This document shows, in pieces, positions 1-9,690 of a stretch of DNA of 64,000 bases. The notes under the pieces are model-generated. The model saw nothing but the letters and a program-made list of their open reading frames with translations, did not search any database and was not told where the DNA came from. Source of the stretch: Castanea sativa (lineage: Eukaryota > Streptophyta > Magnoliopsida > Fagales > Fagaceae); the NCBI RefSeq assembly GCF_040712315.1, contig NC_134017.1, forward strand, positions 10,198,001 through 10,262,000. Reading direction: 5' to 3'. Within the stretch, counting starts at the first letter, position 1, and the number at the start of each line of letters is the position of its first letter. Position numbers and translations under genes: made by a program.

Positions 1-640
1 ATACTTACTATCAAATTTTATCCTTTGGATTGTGATGAACTTCTGTCATATACAAAACAAGATTATTTTTAGCCAAGAAGTTCACACTAGAATTATTTTG
101 GAGAATCATATATTCTACCATTAAGAGAAGAATTGTATATTGAAAAACATATTTTTCTTGAAGAAAATATAGAGATTTGTGAGAAAATTAGTAAAGACAT
201 TGTTATAAAAGAAGAATCTGAAATTAAGATTATGGAGTAGATTTATGAAGACACAATTATAGAGAAAGATCTTGAAGTCGAGAAGGTAGAGACAATTGAA
301 GAAGAAATTCAAGATGAAAGTTTCAAGGATTTCAATGAAATCTCAAGATCTTTTTATTTTGGTGGTAAGCGATACACCGAAATTTATTTATTTTAATGGG
401 GTTGATAGATTTGATTCAATTGTCAGTTCTTATTCGATAAATCTTTACAATTACATGAAGACTAAGGAAAAAGAAATTCAAGTTGATTTTTTTATTCCAT
501 TAATAAGTTGTAAGTACGGAAAGAATATCAAGGGGCTCAAGCATTCAAAGTATTTGTTTATTTAGAGCAGAAGATTTCAGACTTCAAAGCTAAACTTGAG
601 GACAAGTTTGTTTCAAGTGGAGAGGTCTTATGTAGGACAC
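1..640 (+). pseudogene. Decayed 3' end of a Ty3/gypsy polyprotein
   Basis: The longest open stretch (296-565) and the in-frame continuation to about 640 end in a stretch reading LNLRTSLFQVE. This resembles the LRTxxFQ tail that ends many plant Ty3/gypsy polyproteins just before the 3' LTR. Stop codons interrupt the frame upstream (for example near 240) and between the open segments, so this is a non-functional remnant. No integrase or RT core is visible inside the window; the rest of the element would lie to the left. The family assignment rests on this short tail and on the LTR-like sequence that follows. Confidence 0.45.
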
Positions 641-1055
641 AATTTACTATTTAATTATTGTAATTTATTAATTTTGTTATTTAATTTGCAATTTTTGTTA
701 TTTTAGGTTTAGAATTGTTATTTCCTTGTTTTTAGGTGCTCTTAATATATTTTTTAGGTCAAGTTTGGTTCTTTTTAGGGCTAGACATTAATTAGGAGTT
801 ATTTTATAATATATTTTTTTGTCTATTAAGTTTTACAGAGTTCTTAAATAGGCCCCTGAGTCTGTAAACTTTTTTCAATAATAAAAATTAAATTTTTGTC
901 TATTGTTTCTCTAGTGGATTCCAGAACCCTTTCTTCTTATGGATTCGAGGAATCATTGTGGATTCAAGGTTATTTTCAGAAGCAAACGTGTTTTGTTTCT
1001 TGTTTTCTAGAAGTAGACGTGTTCTGCTTCTTGACGTGTTCCGCCTCCCGCATCA
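641..1055 (+). repeat. Probable LTR of the same gypsy element
   Basis: AT-rich sequence follows the polyprotein tail. It contains a transcription-end-like stretch (AATAATAAAAATTAAA near 880-895), then the U5-like pattern of repeated GGATTC motifs, and ends near GCATCA at about 1055. Start and end are approximate, because the partner LTR and the target duplication lie outside the window. Confidence 0.35.
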
Positions 1056-1489
1056 GTAACTATCCCATTGATGAAATATAGATTACTAGTAGAAGTATAG
1101 AACTAATATCAAACCCCAACGGATATTTTACATAAGTAATTTTTATTTCGATTCGATGTATACAAATGGGAGAATTCACCTCCTTGCAAAGTCCGATGTA
1201 GGAAGCGGCCTAGGAATCGTAGATAAATCTAGTCGGCACCGACGATGACTGTACCAGTGGGGATTTTAGGGATTTTTTGATGAGAAAAAGTCCAATATTG
1301 TTGGAACCGAAGACCTGGGCTAGTGGTTGTGCCGTGAAGAGAGAGAGCTTCAATCCTTGTGAGAGAGAAATTTCAATTTTTTTTGTTCAAGAGGAAATGC
1401 ATGCCGGGTTTGAAATCTTTTAGGGATGAAATGGTCTTTTTCTAATTTGATGAAGTGTCAAATTTAAGAGGCATTGGATTGAATAAACG
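1056..1489. other. Unassigned stretch
   Basis: No convincing coding region. A moderately GC-rich stretch with GA-rich tracts (1200-1400) could be the leader of a lost gene, but I recognise nothing. Confidence 0.3.
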
Positions 1490-1496
1490 GAACGAG

Positions 1497-1670
1497 AGCT
1501 GCTACGTCCACAACATTTTTACAACAAATCATAGGTGATTAGTTGTTATTGGTTCAAATTTGAACCTAACACTAAGATTACTTTTTTGCCCCAACAATAA
1601 CAACCAATAACATCCTGCCACTTAAGATTTGTTGTAAAAATATTATAAAAATGTTGTAAACATATTATTT
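1497..1670. mobile_element. Small inverted-repeat MITE
   Basis: The left end reads CAACATTTTTACAACAAATC. Its reverse complement is found at the right end in GATTTGTTGTAAAAAT followed by AAAATGTTGTAAACAT, giving imperfect terminal inverted repeats around an AT-rich core of about 170 bp. There is no coding capacity. The superfamily was not determined; a clear target duplication was not seen. Confidence 0.6.
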
Positions 1671-1764
1671 CTCTAAACGGAAATACCCTTCAACAAAACT
1701 GGCCTATTGTTTGTCCGCCATCTTTGTCCGCACTATCTGGTATTCATGTTTACTGAGAAAAGGA

Positions 1765-1885
1765 CGAAAAAGAATCGCGTGCATTTGGAAGACATTGATG
1801 CGGATCAATTGCAAAAAAGATCGTATCTTCCGCACACAAAAAAAGTTAAAAAAAAAAAAAATCATATCTTCGGTAAAAAGAAATC

Positions 1886-1935
<50 letters not shown>

Positions 1936-2042
1936 AATATATGATCTCGAAAATATATATGAAAAAGATATGATCTCGAAAAAGAATCACGTGCATTTGG
2001 AAGACATTGTTGCGGATCATTTGCAAAAAAGATCATATCTTT
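1765..2042. repeat. 66-bp direct repeat flanking a (TA)n microsatellite
   Basis: A unit beginning GAAAAAGAATCGCGTGCATT at 1765 recurs at 1977 with a few substitutions and runs about 66 bp to a shared AAAAAAGATC-type end. Between the copies lie an A-run and a (TA)n tract (about 1888-1932). Confidence 0.75.
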
Positions 2043-2046
2043 AGTT

Positions 2047-2222
2047 AAAATTAAAAAACCAGAGATTAAACAAAAGAGAAAGAATACGCTGCAATAGGCT
2101 CCCCTGCCAACCCTCTAATAGTCAAATAAAAATAATACGATCCAATAGGCCAACACGCGTGGAATGGATTTCTGCATAAGACCAAAGTTCAATCTTTTGT
2201 TTAATCTCTGATTTTTTTTTTA
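2047..2222. repeat. Inverted repeat, foldback-like
   Basis: CCAGAGATTAAACAAAAGA near 2055 is matched in inverse by TCTTTTGTTTAATCTCTG near 2195, about 130 bp away. It sits in the presumed promoter region of the response-regulator-like gene that begins at 2663. It could be a short MITE. Confidence 0.5.
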
Positions 2223-3227
2223 ATACTGAGTTTTTTTTTTTTTTTTTAAAGCTAAAGATATGATCTATTTTGCAAACTAAAAACTACTTAATTAGTTTAG
2301 CAAAAAAAAACTAAAAAACTACTTTTCCCAAAAAAACAAAACTCAAAATTTATAAAGTTTCGTAATTCGAACCACTTCTTTTGTAACGAAAAAACTCTCT
2401 TTCTTCAAAAAAAAAAAAAAAAACTGGTTAATTTAAAAATAGCTCAATTTTTCCCTTAATATATACAGATAAATAAAATTATTTGTGATGTTTGTGGCAG
2501 TGGGACCCGTACATTCCAGCAAACGTTCTCCTTTTCCCCTGCAGAATGCTTATATATATGGTGGACGCAATCGTGTTCTTATCGGTACTAATCCATTTGA
2601 ATTTACTCAGTATTCAACCTATCAAACTCGAACACAGTTTTTTTCCATTCATCATGTTCCACATGAAGAACAATGGCAATGCCTTGTTGAAGGAAAGCGA
2701 CACAAATTTCAATAATTTTCCCCTTGGTTTGAGAGTTTTGATTGTGGATCACGATCAGCAAAGTCTGCAAGAAATGGAGGCGAACCTTCGGATATTTGGA
2801 TATGAAGGTGACTTCTTATTCCTTTCGTTTTTTATTGAGTTTAAACTGCGGGTCTCGAATGGCTGCGAGTCAGCATGTTAAGGGATTGAGTTGTAGCGCT
2901 ATCACAAGGGCCACCATCAAATTGGATTGAGTTGAAGCGTTATCGCAAGATCGTCGGCATACCCTGGTAAAGGTTTTTTTTATCTTTATATTTTAGATTT
3001 GGGTATGAAATATGATTTAGTTTTGGGTATGTTGGATTGCTTTGATTTAGGTGTTTGGATTAGATTCGATTTTGTTTTGGGTTTTCTCTTTTGAAAATGT
3101 TTCTTCTCAATTTTATATACTTTTTTTTTTTTTTTTTATGAGAATACAGAAAACTTATTTTTTTTTTTTTTTTTATTTTTTTTTTTTGGTTATGAGAAGA
3201 CAGAAAGCTTTACGGAGAAGAGCCGAT

Positions 3228-3540
3228 GGAAATTCAACGGAGAAGGCCCGGAAGTAGAATTCAACAATTAATGAGTGTTTTGTTCTTCTTTTGAATATTT
3301 ACTTCCGGTGAAATCTACCAATTAAGATATCTACCAATTAAGATGGAGAATTGGAAATTCAACGGATAAGGCCCGGAAGTAGAATTCAACAAAACAATTA
3401 AGGAGTGTTTTGTTCTTCTTTTGAATATTTGCTCTCTGTGCAATCCAGATGGAGAATTAGATGGTCATTAAATCTTTTGAATATTTGCTCTCTGTGCAAT
3501 CCTCTGTCGTGCAATCCAGATGGAGAATTAGATGGTCAGT
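3228..3540. repeat. Local tandem duplications in intron 1
   Basis: GGAAATTCAACGGA followed by AGGCCCGGAAGTAGAATTC occurs at 3228 and again about 123 bp later, followed in both by TGTTTTGTTCTTCTTTTGAA. A second duplication of about 60 bp (GAATATTTGCTCTCTGTGCA ... ATGGAGAATTAGATGGTCA) occurs at about 3420 and 3478. Confidence 0.7.
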
Positions 3541-3723
3541 AATCTCTTAATGGATCAATATTTTTGTTTCTCTAAATTGCTGACAAACAACATAGGTAAA
3601 ACTCACCCTTAAAAATCAGTTGGTAAGAGGAGAGTGTCCTAGAGCTTATAAACATATGGTTAAGTTTATACTTAATCAATGTAGGACATTAGGATCATAA
3701 CACACTGTAGCAGCGTTGAAAAA

Positions 3724-3890
3724 ATTTGTCATTTAGCATCATTTTAGCAACTATTTAGTTAGTAGTCAAGTTTGCAAAATAATTTTACAAACTAGCATCT
3801 TGAGCCGTAAAAATCAAGTTTTGAGTTCAAATAGTTTTGAAAACATGCTAACTAATGAAATTGTTAGCAAAATGGTGCTAAATTGCAAAA
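3724..3890. mobile_element. MITE in intron 1
   Basis: The left end ATTTAGCATCATTTTAGCAA and the right end TTAGCAAAATGGTGCTAAAT are near-perfect inverse copies about 165 bp apart with an AT-rich centre. No coding capacity. A clean target duplication was not identified. Confidence 0.6.
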
Positions 3891-5244
3891 AAATCCATGT
3901 CCCCTTCTTTGAAGGTAAAAAATTGTTGAAGTTTACTTCCTAATATAGCATGTTCAATATTGTTCAACCACCATTGGGAAATACTTGCCTCTTTCAAAAA
4001 TAATGCCAAAGAAGGTCCCTCTGTTCACCTCAAGTTGAAAAAGCTTTACTTCAATATCAATATAAAAATTGTGAATACCCGCATCCCACCAATAACAAAA
4101 CAGAAAATCTTTGGCTAATTCGAGGTAGCTAGGCCTTGTCCAGTGAGTGAGAGTAGTGTGAAGGCAAAATATAAGGATTTTTTTTTTTCCTTCTTAAATC
4201 TGGGGATTGGATTTCTTGGTTGGATTGGTTTTGATTTTGTTATCTGAGTTAGGTTTAGTTTTTGAGCAATGCTTCCATTAACAAAGCTTCTGATAGGATT
4301 CCTTTTCTATAATTTTTTTCTAATTTAAATGGCAATTCGACCAGTTACCTGAAGCACAAATATTTTCAGTTACTGAATGCAATCGAGTGGAGGATGCTTC
4401 AACTCTGCTAAGGATGGAGGGAAGCGTATTTCATATTATTATAATTGAACAATGCTTGCTTGATATGAATGAATTTGAGCTTCTTAGAATTGGTAGAGAG
4501 ATGGATTTGCCTGTTATTGGTAAGTACACAGGCCTGTGTGTGTGTGTGTGTCTTTTTCTTGGATATGTATGTCATTTTCTGTTTCATTAACAATTTTGTG
4601 AATCTAACATCTCAATATTTATAATGTTACATTGTGACATCTGAGGATGGTCAACCTAACAATATTGTTCGATGGAGTTTGGAAAATGGCGCCTGTGATT
4701 ATCTGCTGAAGCCTATCCCATTGAGTGTTCTTAAGATGGTGTGGAAATATATGTTTTTCAATAATGTGTCTAGAGTGAAAAATCAGCGGATGTCTTGGAC
4801 ACCAGACTTTCATGAAAAGTTTGAAGAAAGTGTGCAAAAACTGGGGGGCGCTGCTAGTATGAGTCTTTTTCCTAATCTTATCTGCATGAATTTGTTGTTC
4901 TCACACTCTAGTCATTTATCTGCTTATGTTCACTTTGTCGTTTGCTTTTAATGGTGCAAGTTGGAGAAGTCAATTACTTTAAAGTAATTTAGTGGCCCAT
5001 TTATGACTAAAAAAGTGTTTGTTAGATATGGGAAGGAAAACATATGGAGCAACTGTACTGGAACTACTTCTCCATAAGTTAAATATGTCCATTTTAATTA
5101 TTCTCGCTGAGAAATATAGCACATTGTATGGAGCCTTAATTCTGTAAAGCTTCTGTACGACTATTTGCAATCATTCAATAAATTCATATAATGCATCTGT
5201 CCTCTTTTCTTTTCTTTTTTCTTTTTTTTTTTTTCCCTGAAGGT

Positions 5245-5395
5245 AGTGTAAATTACACGCACATTGTTTTGCACAAACGTCCATACACAGGTTATTTTGA
5301 ACTGAAATCGTGAGTAACTCATGTCTTCAACTAATGATTTCAGTTCAAAAATACCTATGTATGAACGTGTGTGTAAAACAGGTTTTACCCTTTTT
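5245..5395. mobile_element. Foldback MITE in intron 3
   Basis: GGTTATTTTGAACTGAAATC (about 5290) pairs with GATTTCAGTTCAAAAATACC (about 5336), and pairing continues outward to the CACGCACA/TGTGTGT portions. It is an imperfect hairpin of about 150 bp. Confidence 0.55.
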
Positions 5396-5779
5396 CTTTA
5401 AGGGTATGTATTTATCATACTAGCGTGTCACTTTATGCAACTAATATTTCCTTTTTTGAAACAACAACTAATGTTAATTTTGGAATCATTAGTTTGTGGT
5501 TAGTTCAATGAGGTTGAAAATAATCATTTTATTAGTTGTTTGGGTTATTCTCTTAGAGCAACTTCCGGGAAAAATATCTGTACTAAGGGTTATTTTTATT
5601 ATATGCAATCTGCCAGGGTTGTTTTATGTTTCTGTAAGTCCAAGAATATAAAATTTTGTTTTTTAAGAATGGAATTTTGTTTCTGAAGACAGGTAATTAA
5701 ACTCAGCCGTTATGATTGTTTGTGCACTCCATCCCATACTTCACTAGTAGCATTTTAGCCTGTATTACAATATCTTATA

Positions 5780-6362
5780 TAGGGCTGTCCACGGGTCGGT
5801 CCGGGTCGGGTTTGTGCCCAACCCGGAACCGACCCGCTAGAATCAGGTGGCCAAAAAATGCACCCGTCGCCGACCGCCGGAATGAACGGATCGGGCGGAT
5901 CAGACCATCAGATGACGGCGGACGGGTCGGTCGGGGTCGAAAATCCAGAAAACGGCAAGAACAAGTGTGAGAATGGCGAAAAAAGGCGTGAAAACGGCGA
6001 AAATCCGGCATGAAAATGGCGAAAATCCGGCAAAATTTTTTGAAGTTTCTCCAGATCCGGCCTGATTTAGGCCATTTTCGGCAAGATCTTGGCCAAATCC
6101 GGTGAAATCTTGCCGAGATCTTGACGAAAATGGTTTAAATCTCACCGGATCTACCAAATATCGCCGGTAATCTCACAGATCGGTCAGATTGGTTTTGATC
6201 GGATTCTGGAGAAGGAAAACCGACATCCGACCCGCCAAACTCGGGTTTTGAAGGAACAAACCCGTTTCCGACCGCCGGAGAAGTCGGGTTCAGTCGGCGG
6301 CGGGTCGGGTTCGGTCGGCGGCGGCGGATGAGTCGGGTTGGCCGGGTCTTTGGACAACCCTA
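5780..6362. mobile_element. hAT-type MITE, GC-rich, in intron 3
   Basis: The element begins TAGGGCTGTCC and ends GGACAACCCTA. It is flanked by a perfect 8-bp duplication ATCTTATA (5772-5779 and 6363-6370), the signature of hAT insertion. The 583-bp body is rich in CGGGTCGG-type motifs, unlike the AT-rich surroundings, and has no transposase. It ends only 21 bp before the exon that starts at 6384. Confidence 0.8.
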
Positions 6363-6930
6363 ATCTTATATATATTGATGCAGATGCGACTCCCAGCAAA
6401 ATTTTACAAATTTTGCAAAGTGACCATAAGGGTTTGAAGATGTTGGTAGGGAAAAGGTTTCCAGCCATCTTCAGGTAATTGTTATTCTTATTATGTCCTT
6501 AACTGATTTTTCCCCAGCATGTGCATTTCTATTGAATATGATATCAAGTGTTCTTGACTTAAAACTTGGTGTGAAATGGTGATTTATCAAGTTACCGAGT
6601 CAGATGCCTCTTAAGGAAAAATCTCACCTGTTGAGTGATAGTTTATGAAGTCAGATTTCTCTTTCTGTAAAGGATACTCACTGTTCACTATTTCATGGTG
6701 CAGAAATACCGTGATAGCCTTAAAAAAAAGGCTCAGCCGCATATGCTGGGGTGCAAAGACAAAGATGGTACCAGTTCAGAGCATATTCAGTCCAGATATG
6801 AAATGGAGGAACATGCACCAATGACTTTGGTTGATCAAGTCTTGAAGACCGCGGTTGCAAATGAGCCAGATATATTATCACAACAGCAACAAGCTCCAGC
6901 AGCAAAGAACACTCAAGGCTTTCAGAGTGT

Positions 6931-7390
6931 AACATTGCCTTTTGTAACCAACGTACCAACCATTGGAGGTAGTACTAGTTGTGGAAACCAAAGCAACGCT
7001 TTGATGATCCAGATGGATGAAGCATTTTCAAGTGAACAGATGCCTTTTGTAACATTGCCTTTTGAAACCAACTTACCAACCATTGGAGGCAGTACTGGTT
7101 GTGGAAATCAAAGCAACGCTTTGATGATCCAAATGGATGAAGCATTTTCAAGTGAACAGATGCCTTTTGAAACCAAATTACCAACCATTGGAGGTAGTAC
7201 TAATTGTGGAAACCAAAGCAACGCTTTGATGATCCAGATGGATGAAGCATTTTCAAGTGAACAGATGCCTTTTGTAACATTGCCTTTTGAAACCAACTTA
7301 CCAACCATTGGAGGTAGTACTAGTTGTGGAAACCAAAGCAACGCTTTGATGACCCAGATGGATGAAGCATTTTCAAGTGAACAGATGCGG
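6931..7390 (+). repeat. In-frame tandem repeat in the C-terminus of the regulator
   Basis: Four head-to-tail units encode PTIGGSTxCGNQSNALMxQM followed by DEAFSSEQM. Units 1, 2 and 4 carry the preceding VTLPF segment; unit 3 lacks it. The period is 123 bp, shortened to about 102 bp at unit 3. All units stay in frame. Confidence 0.9.
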
Positions 7391-7612
7391 AATGAATTCA
7401 CTGGAGGTCAGCCTTTTGACTACGAAAGCTTTCTCAATGATATCGATGCATCAACAAATGATTTTTCTGGAGATCCTGGTTTCTTCTCCATTAATGCTCC
7501 TGTTCCGAGTCCTTTTCATATTGATCATGGAGAATATGGTTTCTCCTCGGATGGAATGTTTGAAAATTTTACTGGGGATGTTATTGCTCCTGAACATTTT
7601 AACAACCTCTGA

Positions 7613-8294
7613 TGCTGGTACGTAACATGATCCCCATTCATGGTTGCGGTAAGATATTTTTATAACTTGTACGCATTTTGGCACAAGTTATAAAAAATTC
7701 TTCCATCTAAAATAACCGACATTTATTCCGTAAAAGAAAAAAAAGGAGATTTATTTATTTATTCATTGTTTCTCTTGCAGTTTGCTGGATTATCTGAGTC
7801 TGAAGTCTCACTCTGGTGGCGTCATCCCAAATCCAAGAAAAATGCTTCTCTGTTAGATGCGTCTTTGTTCTCTTTGATTCTACCTGTTTTCCTAAAAGTG
7901 TAGTTTTATTTTGTTTTCAACTCAGGATTTCAGCCCTTGTTTGCTTTAAATTCCGTCTGTCTGTCTGTTTTAACAAGGGTAATCTTCCAAGTGCTATCGA
8001 GTCGGTCTGTTACAAATTCAGGATTTCAGCCCAAATTCACACGTGAGTGCAACCTGGTATGTGTAACAGTTTCTACCCTTTCTTAAAGGGCAGACTTTAT
8101 ATATCACTTCACTATACCTATGAAGTTTAAAATCGCTATTTAGGTCGGTTGTCTCAAATGATGTTTTGAAATTTCAAAGTTAATCGAGTATGATAAAAAA
8201 AAATGCAGTTTTTATCTGGTAATGTTAAGACTGATTCTGGTTAGTGACGATGAATAATTAATATCCACGGATTTCTTGGCCATCGGTCATTCAT
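7613..8294. other. 3' flank of the response-regulator-like gene
   Basis: Presumed 3' UTR and intergenic DNA. CAGGATTTCAGCCC occurs twice (about 7923 and 8018). No supported gene. Confidence 0.4.
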
Positions 8295-8430
8295 GCATGC
8301 ATGAAAAATTCGTAGAAAGTGTGCAAGAACTGGGCCATTAATGGTTTGAAACTTTAAGCTTTTTCCTAATCTTAAGCTTCATTAATTGGTCATTATCACA
8401 CGACTCACTTTCACTTATCTGCACATGCTT
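8295..8430 (+). pseudogene. Fragment of a second response-regulator GARP exon
   Basis: CATGAAAAATTCGTAGAAAG followed by TGTGCAAGAACTGGG matches the GARP exon at 4811-4845 (HEKFEESVQKLG, here HEKFVESVQELG). The similarity continues past the exon into intron-like DNA (CTTTTTCCTAATCTTA, then CACTTTCACTTATCTGC-like sequence) as at 4863-4935. No other exons follow. This is therefore a genomic, not retro-copied, duplicate piece. Confidence 0.6.
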
Positions 8431-9304
8431 TTTACTTCAAAAAAAGAAAACATGTAAATCACTTCGTCCGTCCGTTGAATTCTACTTCTATGATGTAATT
8501 TGGTTAATTCAAATTTCAAACTACTTTTGTTTTGTTTCACTGAAGCACACTAGTGTACTCCAAAATAATTCATGGTCCATTAAAAAAAGAGAAAAAAAGT
8601 TAACAATTGTATTATTATTATTTTTTCAAGAATGGTTGGATGTGGAAACATATTTATTAAATTCAGACCGCAACTTGACGCGGAATGGGTTACAAGCCAG
8701 AGTCATTGGTTTAACAAGATAGTCATCTGTCAAATCACAAGTTTAATTAAAATTTTAATTAAATTAAATACATCTTTTTTTCTTCTAAAAAAAATTAAAA
8801 AGATTGCTGCAAATTTATCCACAAAGGTAAAATTAAATAAGCCAAGAATTCTTCAAGTAGCATTCTTGAAAAAATTCTCATGAATTTGTATATAATGGTG
8901 AAGGGGCCTCTCATAAAATTTTAATATGGATCACTATTTATGGGAAATGAGTCATAGCTTTTCAATAAACACCTTTCACTTTGAAGAAATATCTTGGTTG
9001 ATTTAATATCAACAAATGTTCACAAAACTCACTAACCATCTGAAACACTTCAAAACTGGTTTTAACCCCAAAAAAATCCCATATTTACACTTCTAACAAT
9101 CAACCTTTATGACTCGACCGTTTGACCTGCTATCATGGTAGATATGGACCAAACATAAAGGTATTCCAAAATATACAACATTTGTCAAGTCTTGACTAAT
9201 CTTCTATTGAACCTTGTGAATACTAAATTTAATCAACTAATTCCCTCCAAATATGATAGGTTTTTTGTCACTTGTAATCCAACTAGGAGAGGCATCATAA
9301 AAAA
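8431..9304. other. AT-rich intergenic DNA
   Basis: Nothing recognisable. Open frames here (for example 8632-8883) have no domain or codon signature. Confidence 0.4.
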
Positions 9305-9690
9305 TAAGAGAAAATTATACTTTACCGCCTAAGCTATGATCCTTTTATGCTTACCCTCATAAACTATAAGAAAGAACACTTTTATCACCTTAGGCTATAC
9401 CCCCTCTACATTTAACCCCCCTAAACTATGAGAATGCGTATTTTACCCCCCTAAACTATTGCTCCTTTTACACCTACCCCTCTAAATTATAAGAATGCAC
9501 AATTACTTTCCTAATCTACTACCCATGGGGTAAGGGTGCAAAGTATTTCACGAGTAATAGAAGGGTATGCACTCTCATAACTTAGAGGGGCAAATATTAC
9601 ATTGGTAATAGTTTAGGGAGTAAAGTGTACATTCTCATAGTCTAGGAGGGTAAGTGTAAAATGGGGTATAATTTAGGGATTAAGATCCTC
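9305..9690. mobile_element. Inverted-repeat (foldback) element
   Basis: The left half carries repeated ACCCCCCTAAACTATGAGAA / TTTTACCCCCCTAAACTA motifs and the right half their inverse (TAGTTTAGGGAGTAAAGTGT, ATTCTCATAGTCTAGGAGGG). The arms together span nearly 390 bp. Non-coding MITE-like structure; boundaries approximate. Confidence 0.55.

Larger units (their letters stand above)
2663..7612 (+). pseudogene. Type-B response-regulator-like gene (pseudo-receiver plus GARP/Myb), probably disabled
   Basis: Type-B regulators are nuclear transcription factors of the cytokinin phosphorelay: an N-terminal receiver followed by a GARP/Myb DNA-binding domain. Exons are read as 2663-2807, 4370-4519, 4635-4856, 6384-6474 and 6704-7612. 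The receiver begins LRVLIVDHD, has IIIEQCLLDMNEF where the family has the phospho-acceptor Asp (here Glu), and keeps the Lys in DYLLKPI. The GARP domain shows SWTPDFHEKF, then SHLQ joined to KYRDSLKKK. The last exon encodes an acidic, repeat-containing C-terminus with no known domain. Two lesions are apparent. The intron before exon 3 ends TTG instead of AG (4632-4634). Exon 4 enters in one frame and leaves in another, as if one G were missing in the G-run at 6430-6432. Domain order is certain; whether any functional transcript is made is not. Start chosen at the ATG 22 codons before LRVLIVDHD. Confidence 0.72.

Noticed and set aside
7108..7401. Minus-strand repeat-rich open frame
   Set aside because: Antisense shadow of the in-frame repeats of the response-regulator exon.
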